Assembly (NCBI GenBank): GCA_937890355.1
Contig: CALACW010000095.1
Span: 1 to 19,696, forward strand
DNA: 19,696 nucleotides
Source of the DNA: CALACW01 sp002431305
Lineage (GTDB): Bacteria > Bacillota > Clostridia > Oscillospirales > Acutalibacteraceae
Direction: 5' to 3'
The translations under genes and the position numbers were made by a program. Numbering within the stretch: the first letter of the stretch is position 1; every line of letters begins with the position of its first letter. The notes under the pieces are model-generated. The model was given only the letters and a program-made list of their open reading frames with translations. It was not told where the DNA came from and ran no database searches. This document shows positions 6,705-15,185 of the stretch, piece after piece.

Positions 6705-6720
6705 ATTTATTTGTTGTTAC
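6692..6720 (-). promoter_or_regulatory. Possible vegetative-type promoter overlapping the hairpin
   Basis: A perfect TATAAT (6697-6692, minus strand) straddles the 5' arm and loop of the hairpin. A GTAACA (6720-6715, four of six to TTGACA) lies 17 bases upstream, overlapping the rsgA stop codon. Transcription would begin near 6685, inside the loop, giving mRNA that lacks the C-rich arm. The -35 is weak. An alternative sigma-E-like pair, GCATAAA-14-GTATAACG, lies at 6783-6755 inside rsgA. Confidence 0.3.
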
Positions 6721-7610
6721 TGTTTATCCTGCCATGCTTTGTACGACTTAACCTCGTTATACATTGTGCAGTAGCTTTTATGCCGTGACACGGGAATTAT
6801 ACCCTTATTCACTGCGTCTACAACGGCGCATCCTTTATCGTTTACGTGAGAACACGAAACAAATCTGCACTTGCCGATATAGTCGGAGAATTCGGGAAAA
6901 CAAAACGGAAGATTTTCCTTTGTAATCAATTCCGTGTTTTCAAAATCAAGTGCGGAAAATCCGGGAGTATCGGCTATGTATCCGCCGAATAATTCAAAAA
7001 GTTCGACGCTTCTTGTCGTATGCCGTCCTCGTCCGAGTTTTTTGCTTATATGCGAAGTTTCAAGTTTAAGTTCGGGAGCAACGGCGTTTAGAAGAGATGA
7101 TTTGCCGACACCTGTATTTCCGGTAAGAGCACAGACCGAATCTTTAAATATTTCGGCAAAAATATCGGTATTAATATTATCTTTCGAAGATACAGCAAAA
7201 GACTTTATGTTGCATTTTCTGTAAACGGAAACATACTCGTCAGCGTCAGCAAGGTCGCATTTTGAAAATACTACAATAGGTTCTATATTCTTATCGACGG
7301 ACTGAGCCGTGAGTCTGTCTATAACGGTAAGATTCGGCTTCGGTTCATCTACAGAGGAAGTAATAATCAGTTTATCGATATTTGCAACAGGCGGGCGCGT
7401 CAGAAAGTTTTTTCTGTCATAAATCTTTATTACCGTGCCCTTACCGGATTGCACATCCGTTTCGATAGTACAGTAATCGCCGGCAAGAGGAGTCAGATGT
7501 TCTTTTCTGAAGACACCGCGTGCCCTGCACTCATATACAGTATTATTCTGCGCCTTAACATAATAAAAACCGCCTATACCCTTAAGGATTATACAGTTTT
7601 CAAATATCAT
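6717..7610 (-). CDS. rsgA: Ribosome small-subunit-dependent GTPase A
   Basis: GTPase that checks late maturation of the 30S ribosomal subunit. The 297 residues show the family layout: an N-terminal OB-fold (about 1-70), then a circularly permuted GTPase in which G4 (FSKCDL, 115-120) precedes G1 (GNTGVGKS, 164-171) and G3 (DTPG, 214-217). A C-terminal zinc motif has C248, C253, H255 and C261. The GRGRHTT segment at 193-199 is the conserved switch region. The start codon overlaps the prkC stop by one base (TGATG), indicating translational coupling. It is the last large gene of the run; in Bacillus its neighbour PrkC phosphorylates it. Confidence 0.97.
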   Translation of the reverse strand: MIFENCIILKGIGGFYYVKAQNNTVYECRARGVFRKEHLTPLAGDYCTIETDVQSGKGTVIKIYDRKNFLTRPPVANIDKLIITSSVDEPKPNLTVIDRLTAQSVDKNIEPIVVFSKCDLADADEYVSVYRKCNIKSFAVSSKDNINTDIFAEIFKDSVCALTGNTGVGKSSLLNAVAPELKLETSHISKKLGRGRHTTRSVELFELFGGYIADTPGFSALDFENTELITKENLPFCFPEFSDYIGKCRFVSCSHVNDKGCAVVDAVNKGIIPVSRHKSYCTMYNEVKSYKAWQDKQ

Positions 7611-9850
7611 CAGTTAGATCCTTTGCTAATAAATATAGTTACTCTTTCATTCATTGCTTCTTCTTTGGTAAACTCTGTTTTAAGACTTTGCGTGTCAGCA
7701 CTGATGGCGTAACCCTCCGGAACTGTCGTCGACGACATCTTAACTATTTCACATGACGGGAATCCCGCAGCAAGAACCGCGTTGCATGCTTCATCCTGAG
7801 TAAGTCCCGCAACGTCAGGCAGTACGACTTCCGCGGCAGCCTTTGTAGTCTGAGGCGTGTACGAAAAACCGAACGCTTCAACATTGACCGCAGGGGTGTC
7901 TTTTGTAAAATCGACTGTTATCGTACAAACTTTCTGCGAATCAATCTCAGCGTAGTATTCTTTGTTATCATTTCCGCTTACCGTAAAAGAAAAAGGAGAA
8001 CCGTCAAGTTTTACATTGCTTTCGGTAATAATACTTCCGTCTGTTTCGTAAACAACAACTTTTCTTGGCTGTTCGTCATTATACTCTGATAAATCGGGCA
8101 GCAGGAACGAACACTGAGCCTGTTTTGCCTCTTGAGCTTTTCCGACCCAAATCGTTATATCGGTGGATTCGGGGTCTACAAACGTAGACTGCTCTATCGA
8201 CTGTCTGATAACATGATTTATAAGCGTTTTATCTGTTACCGTTTCATACTCTATTTTTATTCTTTCATTCTTAAATCCGATAGTCTTCAGGTCATTCTGA
8301 GCGTCGGAAAGTTCGGAACCGACAAAGTCGGGAATTGCAACGGTAGTGTCATCTGCCGCATAAACAACGGTAATAACGGAACCCGACTGCTGGTACGAAC
8401 CGACCTCGGGAGACGTACTTATTATCTGCCCCAGTTTATAATCGGTTGTAACTTTCGGTTCAAGTTTAACGTTAAAATTAAGAAGTTTCAGCTGAGTCTG
8501 ATATGCCTCAAGCGTAGTTTCGTTAGTAAACGCGGGAATTTGCTGCATACTCGCATTATCTGCATAGTCAAGTTTTATAACTTTGTTTGACTGTTTACTT
8601 AAATCCGTTCCCTTTTTTACACTCTGATTAAATACCTTGCCCGCTTCATGTTCTGTCGTATAAACCGGGTTTTTCTCAATGTATTTTGAAAACTCCGGGT
8701 ATTTGGAATCAACTTCATCTATGAGAAGACCGGTAAAATCGGGAACTATAAGAGCATTCTTATTCTTAAAAAAGAAATGATAGCATGTAAATCCGATTCC
8801 GACAACAAGCGCGGCGATAACAGCTATAAGTATCGGCATAGTAACATTCTTTTTCTTCGGAATATCATCCTCATAATAATCCCTGTCGTCTTCCTCAGGT
8901 TCTTCATTTCCTGCGATAATCGAATTATCCCGCGAAGCTTTTATAACATCGTCGCTTATCGGAGGAACATATTTTGTCGGCTGTTTGTCTATATAGTATT
9001 CGTAATCGAATTTAATATTCGGATTTCTCTTAAACTCCTCAAGGTCAAGAAGCATTTCAGCCGCAGACTGGTATCTGTCGCGCGGACTCTTCTGCATAGC
9101 GCGCATTGTTATCTGCTCAAGACCTACAGGGATTGTCGGATTGATTTTTCTCGGCATTTCGGCAGCTTTCTGCATCTGCATAATAGCAACGGAAACAGCT
9201 GAATCCGACTGGAACGGAAGCTGCCCCGTAAGCATTTCATACATAACAACTCCCACGGAATAAATATCGGATTTTTCGTCGGTAAAATCACCCCTTGCCT
9301 GTTCGGGGCTTATATAGTGAACCGAACCTATAGCGCCGTTCTCGGTAATTGTACGGGTGTCTCCCCTGTTGAATCTCGCAATTCCGAAATCCGTTACTTT
9401 TATTGTTCCGTCCTGCAAAAGCATAATGTTCTGCGGTTTTATATCGCGGTGAATTATGCCCTTGTCATGCGCGTGCTGCAGTGCTTTTAAAATCTGCATG
9501 GAAAAGTGAACGGCTTCCGTCCACTCTATAACTTTTTTTGTTTCAATATATTCTTTAAGCGTAATACCTTCAATGTATTCCATTACAATGTACTGGAGTT
9601 TTTCACCGAAATTAACGTCGTAAACTTTTACAATATTCGGATGTGAGAGTATGGCAATAGCTTTTGATTCGTTTTTGAATCTGCGTCTGAAATCCTCGTT
9701 TGCGAGGAATTCGTCTTTTAATATTTTTATCGCAACTGTTTTGTCGTCAATTTCGTCATATGCCTTATAGACGACAGCCATTCCGCCGACTCCGATCACC
9801 TCTTTAATCAGATATCTGTCACTGAATTTACAACCTATATAATTATCCAT
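7610..9850 (-). CDS. prkC: PASTA-domain Ser/Thr protein kinase (PrkC/Stk type)
   Basis: Membrane kinase that senses peptidoglycan fragments in this family and controls growth, cell-wall processes and, in Bacillus, spore germination. Numbering from the GTG at 9856: kinase domain about 12-272 with G-loop GVGGMAVVY (22-30), K44, HRDIKPQN (136-143), DFG (156-158) and a threonine-rich activation loop (167-173). An acidic juxtamembrane stretch (318-331) leads to one transmembrane helix at about 339-361. The outer part has PASTA-like repeats at about 367-432, 436-500, 505-572 and 677-745. A segment without PASTA features, 580-675, lies between the third and fourth. I prefer the ATG at 9850 because AGAGGA sits at a usual distance; the GTG is only 4 bases from it. 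It pairs with the phosphatase gene upstream. Confidence 0.96.
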   Translation of the reverse strand: MDNYIGCKFSDRYLIKEVIGVGGMAVVYKAYDEIDDKTVAIKILKDEFLANEDFRRRFKNESKAIAILSHPNIVKVYDVNFGEKLQYIVMEYIEGITLKEYIETKKVIEWTEAVHFSMQILKALQHAHDKGIIHRDIKPQNIMLLQDGTIKVTDFGIARFNRGDTRTITENGAIGSVHYISPEQARGDFTDEKSDIYSVGVVMYEMLTGQLPFQSDSAVSVAIMQMQKAAEMPRKINPTIPVGLEQITMRAMQKSPRDRYQSAAEMLLDLEEFKRNPNIKFDYEYYIDKQPTKYVPPISDDVIKASRDNSIIAGNEEPEEDDRDYYEDDIPKKKNVTMPILIAVIAALVVGIGFTCYHFFFKNKNALIVPDFTGLLIDEVDSKYPEFSKYIEKNPVYTTEHEAGKVFNQSVKKGTDLSKQSNKVIKLDYADNASMQQIPAFTNETTLEAYQTQLKLLNFNVKLEPKVTTDYKLGQIISTSPEVGSYQQSGSVITVVYAADDTTVAIPDFVGSELSDAQNDLKTIGFKNERIKIEYETVTDKTLINHVIRQSIEQSTFVDPESTDITIWVGKAQEAKQAQCSFLLPDLSEYNDEQPRKVVVYETDGSIITESNVKLDGSPFSFTVSGNDNKEYYAEIDSQKVCTITVDFTKDTPAVNVEAFGFSYTPQTTKAAAEVVLPDVAGLTQDEACNAVLAAGFPSCEIVKMSSTTVPEGYAISADTQSLKTEFTKEEAMNERVTIFISKGSN

Positions 9851-9864
9851 ATTCACACTTCCTC

Positions 9865-10593
9865 TCAGTTAGATATAACCACTACGGTACTGTTGTCGGT
9901 TCCGCCCGCCTCATTTGCGGCATCAACAAGCCGATGCGCATATTCATGAACATTTGAATCCAAAACCAATGACAGTATTTTTTCATCGCTGACCATATTT
10001 GAAAGACCGTCTGAACACAGAATCAGTTTACTGGATTTATCAAATGCAACAGCCGTAAAATCAAACGATACTGTTTCCTCAAGACCGAGTGCCCTGGTTA
10101 TAAGATGCTTATAGGGACTTACCAAAGCTTCTTCTTTAGTAAGAGTTCCGGAGTTAATCATCTGTTGTACAACCGAGTGATCCTCCGTTATCTGCGTTAT
10201 GCCGGTGCTGTCGGCACAGTAAACACGACTGTCGCCGACATGCGCGACATAAGCGTTTGAGCCGAATGCAATAACCACAACTGCGGTAGTGCCCATTCCT
10301 TTAAGAAGAGGGTCTCTTTTTGCACGGTCGTATATTTTAACGTTTGCAGCGGAAATAGCGGAGGAAAAGAGGTTTTTGAGAGCGGAAAAGCTCATTGAAC
10401 TCCTGAATGACGAACAAATAGTCTGCGAAATAGCCTCGACTGCGATTGAACTGGCAATGTTGCCTCCGGCATGTCCCCCCATACCGTCGCAGACAACAGC
10501 CCAAACCGCGCCGTCGGCAAGTTCGCCCATAGCGTATGCGTCCTGATTGGACTCTCTGATTTTTCCAACGTCGCTTCGTGCGGAAATTTTCAT
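9865..10593 (-). CDS. prpC: PP2C-family Ser/Thr protein phosphatase
   Basis: Metal-dependent phosphatase that reverses phosphorylation by the adjacent PASTA kinase and probably dephosphorylates the kinase itself. Motifs, numbered from the chosen ATG (242 aa): RESNQDAY with D18, VVCDGMGGHAGG with D36, VGDSRVY at 119-125, TEDHS at 136-140, CSDGLSNMV with D195, and GTDNSTVVV with D233. All metal-binding aspartates are present. The ATG at 10593 overlaps the rlmN stop (TGATG) and has GGAGG 7 bases upstream, so I prefer it to the TTG one codon earlier. No membrane segment is seen; it is cytoplasmic. Confidence 0.96.
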   Translation of the reverse strand: MKISARSDVGKIRESNQDAYAMGELADGAVWAVVCDGMGGHAGGNIASSIAVEAISQTICSSFRSSMSFSALKNLFSSAISAANVKIYDRAKRDPLLKGMGTTAVVVIAFGSNAYVAHVGDSRVYCADSTGITQITEDHSVVQQMINSGTLTKEEALVSPYKHLITRALGLEETVSFDFTAVAFDKSSKLILCSDGLSNMVSDEKILSLVLDSNVHEYAHRLVDAANEAGGTDNSTVVVISN

Positions 10594-11645
10594 CAAGTAA
10601 CCTCCTTAATGAGATTTTTTACTGTGTTTCGCCTGAGCTGACCGCATGAGGCGTTAATATCAGAACCCAACTCGCGTCTGACGGTTACGGCATATCCGCA
10701 AGAGGATAAAATCTGTAAGAATGCGTTTATATCGGATTTACTGCTTCGCTTGCATCCGGTTTCTTTAACTTCGTTTACGGGAATTAAATTTATATGACAA
10801 AGTATGCCTTTAAGACGTTTTGCAAGTTCTTCGGCGCACGCCGGCGAATCATTAACGCCCTTAACCATAGCGTATTCAAATGAAATACGTCTGTGAGTAA
10901 AGTCGGTATATTCTCTGCACGCATTCAAAAGAGCCGAGATATTGTATTTTTTATTTACCGGCATCATTGAACTTCGTATTTCATCATTCGGGGCATGAAG
11001 TGAAACGGATAAGGTAAGCTGTAGATTTTTATTCATCAGTTCATATATTTTCGGAACAAGACCGCATGTAGAAAGTGAAATGTGCCTCATGCTCATGTCC
11101 TGACCCTTTTCATCGGTTATCAGCGAAATAAACCGCATAACGTTATCAAAATTATCAAGCGGTTCACCCATTCCCATCAGCACGACGTGAGATATCTTAA
11201 TATTATTATCCCTCTGCACCGTATATACCTGAGCGAGTATTTCGGAAGATGTGAGATTTCTGACGACTCCGTTTAATGTAGAGGCGCAGAATTTGCATCC
11301 CATTTTACATCCGACCTGACTCGAAACACAAATCGAATACCCGTATTTATACTTCATTAAAACGGATTCTATGTACTCGCCGTCCCTTAGTTTAAACAGA
11401 TACTTTACAGTCGAATCTAAAGACGAAGTAAGTTTCTTTTCGGGCTCTGCGAATGCAATGTAATAATTCTCGTCAAGTTTTTCTCTCAGCTGTTTTGACA
11501 GATTTGTCATCATATCAAAATTCGTCACGGTATCTGCGTGGAGCCATTTATACACCTGAGAAGCTCTGAATTTTTTTTCTCCCAGGTTTTCCAGTTCGTT
11601 CTGAAGTTCATCAAACGTAAAGGAAAGAATATCTTTTTTCTCCAT
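10593..11645 (-). CDS. rlmN: Dual-specificity 23S rRNA/tRNA adenine-C2 methyltransferase
   Basis: Radical-SAM enzyme that methylates C2 of A2503 in 23S rRNA and A37 in some tRNAs. The 350 residues include the iron-sulfur motif CKMGCKFC with C113, C117 and C120, the GMGEP SAM-binding segment at 158-162, SLHAPN at 215-220, and C334 in NASCGQLR. C334 corresponds to the cysteine that carries the transferred methyl group. An N-terminal helical accessory domain spans about 1-90. The start ATG has GAGAGG 14 bases upstream, rather far, and translation may be coupled to rsmB, whose stop is 8 bases away. Confidence 0.97.
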   Translation of the reverse strand: MEKKDILSFTFDELQNELENLGEKKFRASQVYKWLHADTVTNFDMMTNLSKQLREKLDENYYIAFAEPEKKLTSSLDSTVKYLFKLRDGEYIESVLMKYKYGYSICVSSQVGCKMGCKFCASTLNGVVRNLTSSEILAQVYTVQRDNNIKISHVVLMGMGEPLDNFDNVMRFISLITDEKGQDMSMRHISLSTCGLVPKIYELMNKNLQLTLSVSLHAPNDEIRSSMMPVNKKYNISALLNACREYTDFTHRRISFEYAMVKGVNDSPACAEELAKRLKGILCHINLIPVNEVKETGCKRSSKSDINAFLQILSSCGYAVTVRRELGSDINASCGQLRRNTVKNLIKEVT

Positions 11646-11653
11646 GGCTTTAA

Positions 11654-12937
11654 CTATATCCTCTCAAAACAGGCTATGAAAAATCCGTCGCATCCGTAGA
11701 TAAACGGTAAAACGGTGACCGTTTTATCTTCTCTGAAACATTCTATATCTTCAAGTATATCACATAATGTAAAGTCATTATGTACTTTTTTGAATTTACG
11801 GCAGACTTCTATATTTTCTTTCGGATTCAGAGTACATGTCGAATAAATAAGTTTCCCGCCTTTTTTTAAAAATCTTGCGGAAGTTTCAAGTATAGAATAC
11901 TGTATTTCGTACAAAGAATCAATATCTTCTTCGCTTTTATATTTAATTTCAGGCTTTTTTCCCGTAACGCCGAGCCCCGAACAGGGCACGTCACACAAAA
12001 TTCTGTCTGCCATAGGCAGCTTAATTGTCTTATCGCATGCGTCTCTTAATTTCGTTTCTATAATATCCGCACCTGTGCGCAGTGCGTTTTCTCTTATAAG
12101 TGAAAGTTTATGTTCATATATATCGCACGATATAATACGGCCTTTATTATTCATCATCTGTGCCGCAGTTATACTTTTTCCGCCCGGAGCCGCGCATACG
12201 TCTATAACAGTCTGCCCGGGCTGAGGCGAAAGAGCATTACAGCAAAGCTGTGATGAAAGATCCTGAATATGTATATATCCATTTTTTATATCTTCATTTT
12301 CGGTTTTTGCCTGAAAATTCGATAATATCAAAGCGTTTTCACATACGTCGGAGTGCCTTATTTCCGAGGAAATATCTCCGTTTTTTAATGTGTTGTATCT
12401 TGCATACAAATTCTGAGCCCCGAGAGATGAAGCCATTATTTTTTCCGCGTATTGAGGAGAATATTTATCGCAGAACATTTTGCATATATACTTAGGAAAC
12501 GAATACTTAACGCTGAGATATTCGATAAAATCCGATTTATCGGGATAAACCGCGCCGTTTAACGAAACTTTCCTAAGCACAGCATTGACAAGCCCCGACG
12601 CAAATGCACATCCGTGTTTTTTTGCAAGTTTTACGCTTTCGTTAACTGCCGCCGAAACCGGAATCTTATCCATAAAAAGAATCTGATACGCTCCGATTCT
12701 GAGAATTGTCAGAACCTGAGGCTTAAGTTTTTTCAAAGGCTGAGTTAAACAACGGGATAACATATGATCAAGCGTAATCAGACGCTCGAGTACGCCTTTT
12801 ACAAGAGCATATGAAAACTTTACGTCGGCGCAGTTATTCTCATTTTTAAACATATCGGCAAGCACAAGATTTGCATAAGCCGAGTCTTTTTCTATACGAG
12901 ATAAAACGAAAAACGCCGTTTCTCTTGCGTCGGACAT
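11654..12937 (-). CDS. rsmB: 16S rRNA (cytosine-967-C5) methyltransferase
   Basis: SAM-dependent methyltransferase of the Sun/RsmB family, cytoplasmic. Numbered from an in-frame GTG at 12946: an N-terminal NusB-like helical domain (about 5-130), a linker, then a Rossmann methyltransferase fold with DVCAAPGGKS (249-258). The two characteristic cysteines are C322 in DVPCSGLG and the catalytic C371 in STCTLNPKEN. I prefer the ATG at 12937, because the GGGGTG overlapping that GTG makes a good SD for it and the protein then begins MSDARETAF, as in relatives (427 aa). It lies 13 bases after the metallopeptidase gene. Confidence 0.96.
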   Translation of the reverse strand: MSDARETAFFVLSRIEKDSAYANLVLADMFKNENNCADVKFSYALVKGVLERLITLDHMLSRCLTQPLKKLKPQVLTILRIGAYQILFMDKIPVSAAVNESVKLAKKHGCAFASGLVNAVLRKVSLNGAVYPDKSDFIEYLSVKYSFPKYICKMFCDKYSPQYAEKIMASSLGAQNLYARYNTLKNGDISSEIRHSDVCENALILSNFQAKTENEDIKNGYIHIQDLSSQLCCNALSPQPGQTVIDVCAAPGGKSITAAQMMNNKGRIISCDIYEHKLSLIRENALRTGADIIETKLRDACDKTIKLPMADRILCDVPCSGLGVTGKKPEIKYKSEEDIDSLYEIQYSILETSARFLKKGGKLIYSTCTLNPKENIEVCRKFKKVHNDFTLCDILEDIECFREDKTVTVLPFIYGCDGFFIACFERI

Positions 12938-12950
12938 AAAATTCACCCCG

Positions 12951-13727
12951 TTATTTTTTTCTTCTGTTATTGCCGAGCAAAATCACGGCATATCTTAAAA
13001 CGTTAGCAAGCGTTACCGCAAGAGCGGCAACATACGTCATTGCGGCAGCCTTAAGAACTTTTTTTGCACCGTTGTATTCACTGTCGTTTCTGAGCATTCC
13101 CGTTTCGGAAATAACTTTAAGAGCTCTCGAGCTTGCATTAAACTCAACAGGAAGAGTAACAAGCTGAAAAACGGCTATAAGAGAATAAAGTCCTAATCCT
13201 ATATATATTACAGGTTCAAAACTTAAGAAATATCCTAAAAATGCAAGCGGCAGTCCTATATAAGAACCGATATTGCATACAGGAATAATTGCATTTCTGA
13301 CTTTTATAGGGGTATAGCCCTCCGCATGCTGTGCGGCATGACCGGCTTCGTGACACGCTATTCCGACCGAGGCAACGCTTGTACCATAATAAACATCCCT
13401 GGACAGTCTTATAACATTCGACCTCGGGTCATAATGGTCGGAGAGTTTGCCCTGCGTTTCCTCAATTGCGACATTCATTATGCCGTAATGCCTGAGAACC
13501 GCGGCGGCTGCCTGTGCGCCGGTAATTCCTGCACTGTTATTTACTTTACGCATTCTCGAATATGTCGTCTGAACCCGAAACTGAGCCCAAAGTGAGAGTA
13601 AAAATGCGGGAAGTACAAGCACAAGATAAGTCCACAAAGAACCGTTCATCATCGTATATCCGCCCATATAATATAAAGCCATGGGCGCTGCAAGAGTAAT
13701 TGCAGTCAATGTCATATTACTTAACAT
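12951..13727 (-). CDS. Membrane zinc metallopeptidase, YugP type
   Basis: Predicted integral-membrane neutral zinc metallopeptidase. The 258 residues have a hydrophobic N-terminus (about 5-48, one or two helices), then a soluble portion with GITGAQAAAAVLR (67-79) and the zinc motif HEAGH (126-130). E195 in LPVEFNASSRAL is the likely third zinc ligand. Further hydrophobic helices lie at about 146-193 and 228-251, with a basic C-terminus. B. subtilis YugP belongs to this family; its substrate is not known to me. AAAGGAATG gives an SD 8 bases before the ATG. As I recall the Bacillus order, nothing comparable lies between fmt and rsmB there, so this is an insertion into an otherwise conserved run. 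Confidence 0.9.
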   Translation of the reverse strand: MLSNMTLTAITLAAPMALYYMGGYTMMNGSLWTYLVLVLPAFLLSLWAQFRVQTTYSRMRKVNNSAGITGAQAAAAVLRHYGIMNVAIEETQGKLSDHYDPRSNVIRLSRDVYYGTSVASVGIACHEAGHAAQHAEGYTPIKVRNAIIPVCNIGSYIGLPLAFLGYFLSFEPVIYIGLGLYSLIAVFQLVTLPVEFNASSRALKVISETGMLRNDSEYNGAKKVLKAAAMTYVAALAVTLANVLRYAVILLGNNRRKK

Positions 13728-13740
13728 AGTATCATTCCTT

Positions 13741-14670
13741 TTATCCTAAAACGCATCCGTCTAAATCACGATGACCTGCCGAAAACTGCTTGGCATCGAG
13801 TCTTTTTGCCCCCTCAGCCTGAAGTGAAAGAATTTTTAAAAGTTTTCCGTCTGAGCATGAAACGTAAATCGAATTTTTATCAGCCGTAACGGTTCCGGGA
13901 AAAGTTGAAGTTGATTTATCCGTCTTTTCGCTTTGATAAATCTTAAGTTTTTTGCCGTCATAATAAGTAAACGCCACCGGCCACGGCGACATACCGCGGA
14001 TTTTATTATGAATAATATCGGACGGTTCATTCCAATCAATTAATGCCTCATCCTTTGAAAGCATCGAGGCGTAAGTTGCCTTTGATTCGTCCTGTTTTTC
14101 AGGGACTATCTTTGACGATGCAAAATCTTCAAGCGTTTTTATAAGAAGGTCGGGAGACGCCTCTGCAAGTCTGTCAAAAAGCTCGCCGGCCGTCTCGTTT
14201 TCACCTATCTCCGTTTCATATTTCAAAAGCATGCCGCCGGTGTCAAGTCCTTCGCCCATCAGCATTGTCGTAACTCCCGACGTTTTCATTCCGTCAATAA
14301 CCGCGCGCTGTATCGGAGCCGCGCCCCTGTACTTCGGCAGAAGAGAACCGTGAACGTTTATGCAAGCGTATTTCGGAATATCGAGAATTCTTTTGGGCAG
14401 AATCTTTCCGTACGCCGCGACAACAATAAAATCAGGGTTGTAAGATTTTAATTTTTCATATGACTCGTCGCTTTTCAGCGTAACGGGCTGATAGACTTCA
14501 ACACCGTATTTTTCTGCGGTAATCTTGACCGGAGGAGGCGTAAGAATCATTTTTCTGCCCTGTGCTTTATCCGGCTGAGTAACGGCAAGACATACGTCAT
14601 ATCCGTTCTTAATCAAACGCTCAAGACACGGAACTGCAAAATCGGGCGTACCCATATATATAATTTTCAT
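13741..14670 (-). CDS. fmt: Methionyl-tRNA formyltransferase
   Basis: Transfers a formyl group from 10-formyl-tetrahydrofolate to initiator Met-tRNA. The 309 residues open with MGTPDFAVP and contain the catalytic triad N105, H107 (NVHGSLLPKYRG) and D143 (GEGLDTGG). The C-terminal OB-like tRNA-binding domain (about 205-305) includes IRGMSPWPVAF. Length is normal. It lies 28 bases downstream of def, the gene whose product later removes the formyl group, a classical pairing. Confidence 0.98.
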   Translation of the reverse strand: MKIIYMGTPDFAVPCLERLIKNGYDVCLAVTQPDKAQGRKMILTPPPVKITAEKYGVEVYQPVTLKSDESYEKLKSYNPDFIVVAAYGKILPKRILDIPKYACINVHGSLLPKYRGAAPIQRAVIDGMKTSGVTTMLMGEGLDTGGMLLKYETEIGENETAGELFDRLAEASPDLLIKTLEDFASSKIVPEKQDESKATYASMLSKDEALIDWNEPSDIIHNKIRGMSPWPVAFTYYDGKKLKIYQSEKTDKSTSTFPGTVTADKNSIYVSCSDGKLLKILSLQAEGAKRLDAKQFSAGHRDLDGCVLG

Positions 14671-14698
14671 ATAAAATCAACTTCTTTATGTAGATTAA

Positions 14699-15172
14699 TT
14701 ATTCCCCGTCTTCGTCGAACATTACTTCCTCGCCGCATGCAAGTTTATCCGTAAATAAAATGCCGTCGAGGTGGTCAATTTCGTGACAGAAACATCTTGC
14801 CTTAAGGTCTTCGCCGGAATATTCATGCCATTCTCCGTGCCTGTCCTGCGCTTTAACCTTAACTTTAGACGGTCTTAATGTTATTCCGCTTTTACCCGGA
14901 AGAGAAAGGCATCCTTCAGTCTCCTTCTGTCTTCCGGACGATTTGATTATTTCGGGATTTATAAGTTCAAGAAAACCGTCTCCGCAGTCTATTACAACAG
15001 CCCGTCTTAAAACTCCGACCTGAACGGCGGCAAGACCGACTCCGTCGGCTTTGTACATTGTCTCTTTCATATCGTCAAGCAAGGTAAAAAGCCTGTCGTT
15101 AAAATCCGTTACGGGTCTGCTTATTTTTCTGAGGATAGGGTCCTCTTCCGTTTTGATAATTCTCAGTGCCAT
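14699..15172 (-). CDS. def: Peptide deformylase
   Basis: Iron-type metalloprotease that removes the formyl group from nascent proteins. The 157 residues carry all three motifs: GVGLAAVQVG (44-53), EGCLSLPG (86-93, metal ligand C88) and HEIDHLDG (130-137, ligands H130 and H134, catalytic E131). A short acidic tail follows. GGGAGA lies 6 bases before the ATG, and the priA stop is 13 bases upstream. Confidence 0.98.
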   Translation of the reverse strand: MALRIIKTEEDPILRKISRPVTDFNDRLFTLLDDMKETMYKADGVGLAAVQVGVLRRAVVIDCGDGFLELINPEIIKSSGRQKETEGCLSLPGKSGITLRPSKVKVKAQDRHGEWHEYSGEDLKARCFCHEIDHLDGILFTDKLACGEEVMFDEDGE

Positions 15173-15185
15173 TTATATCTCCCTT

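Noticed and set aside
8132..9202. Plus-strand open frames opposite prkC
   Set aside because: Their low-complexity, arginine- and isoleucine-rich products are typical shadows of the PASTA and kinase coding sequence on the other strand.
12937..12946. GTG start for rsmB at 12946
   Set aside because: The GGGGTG around it makes a better ribosome-binding site for the ATG at 12937, and family members begin at the SDARE-like segment.
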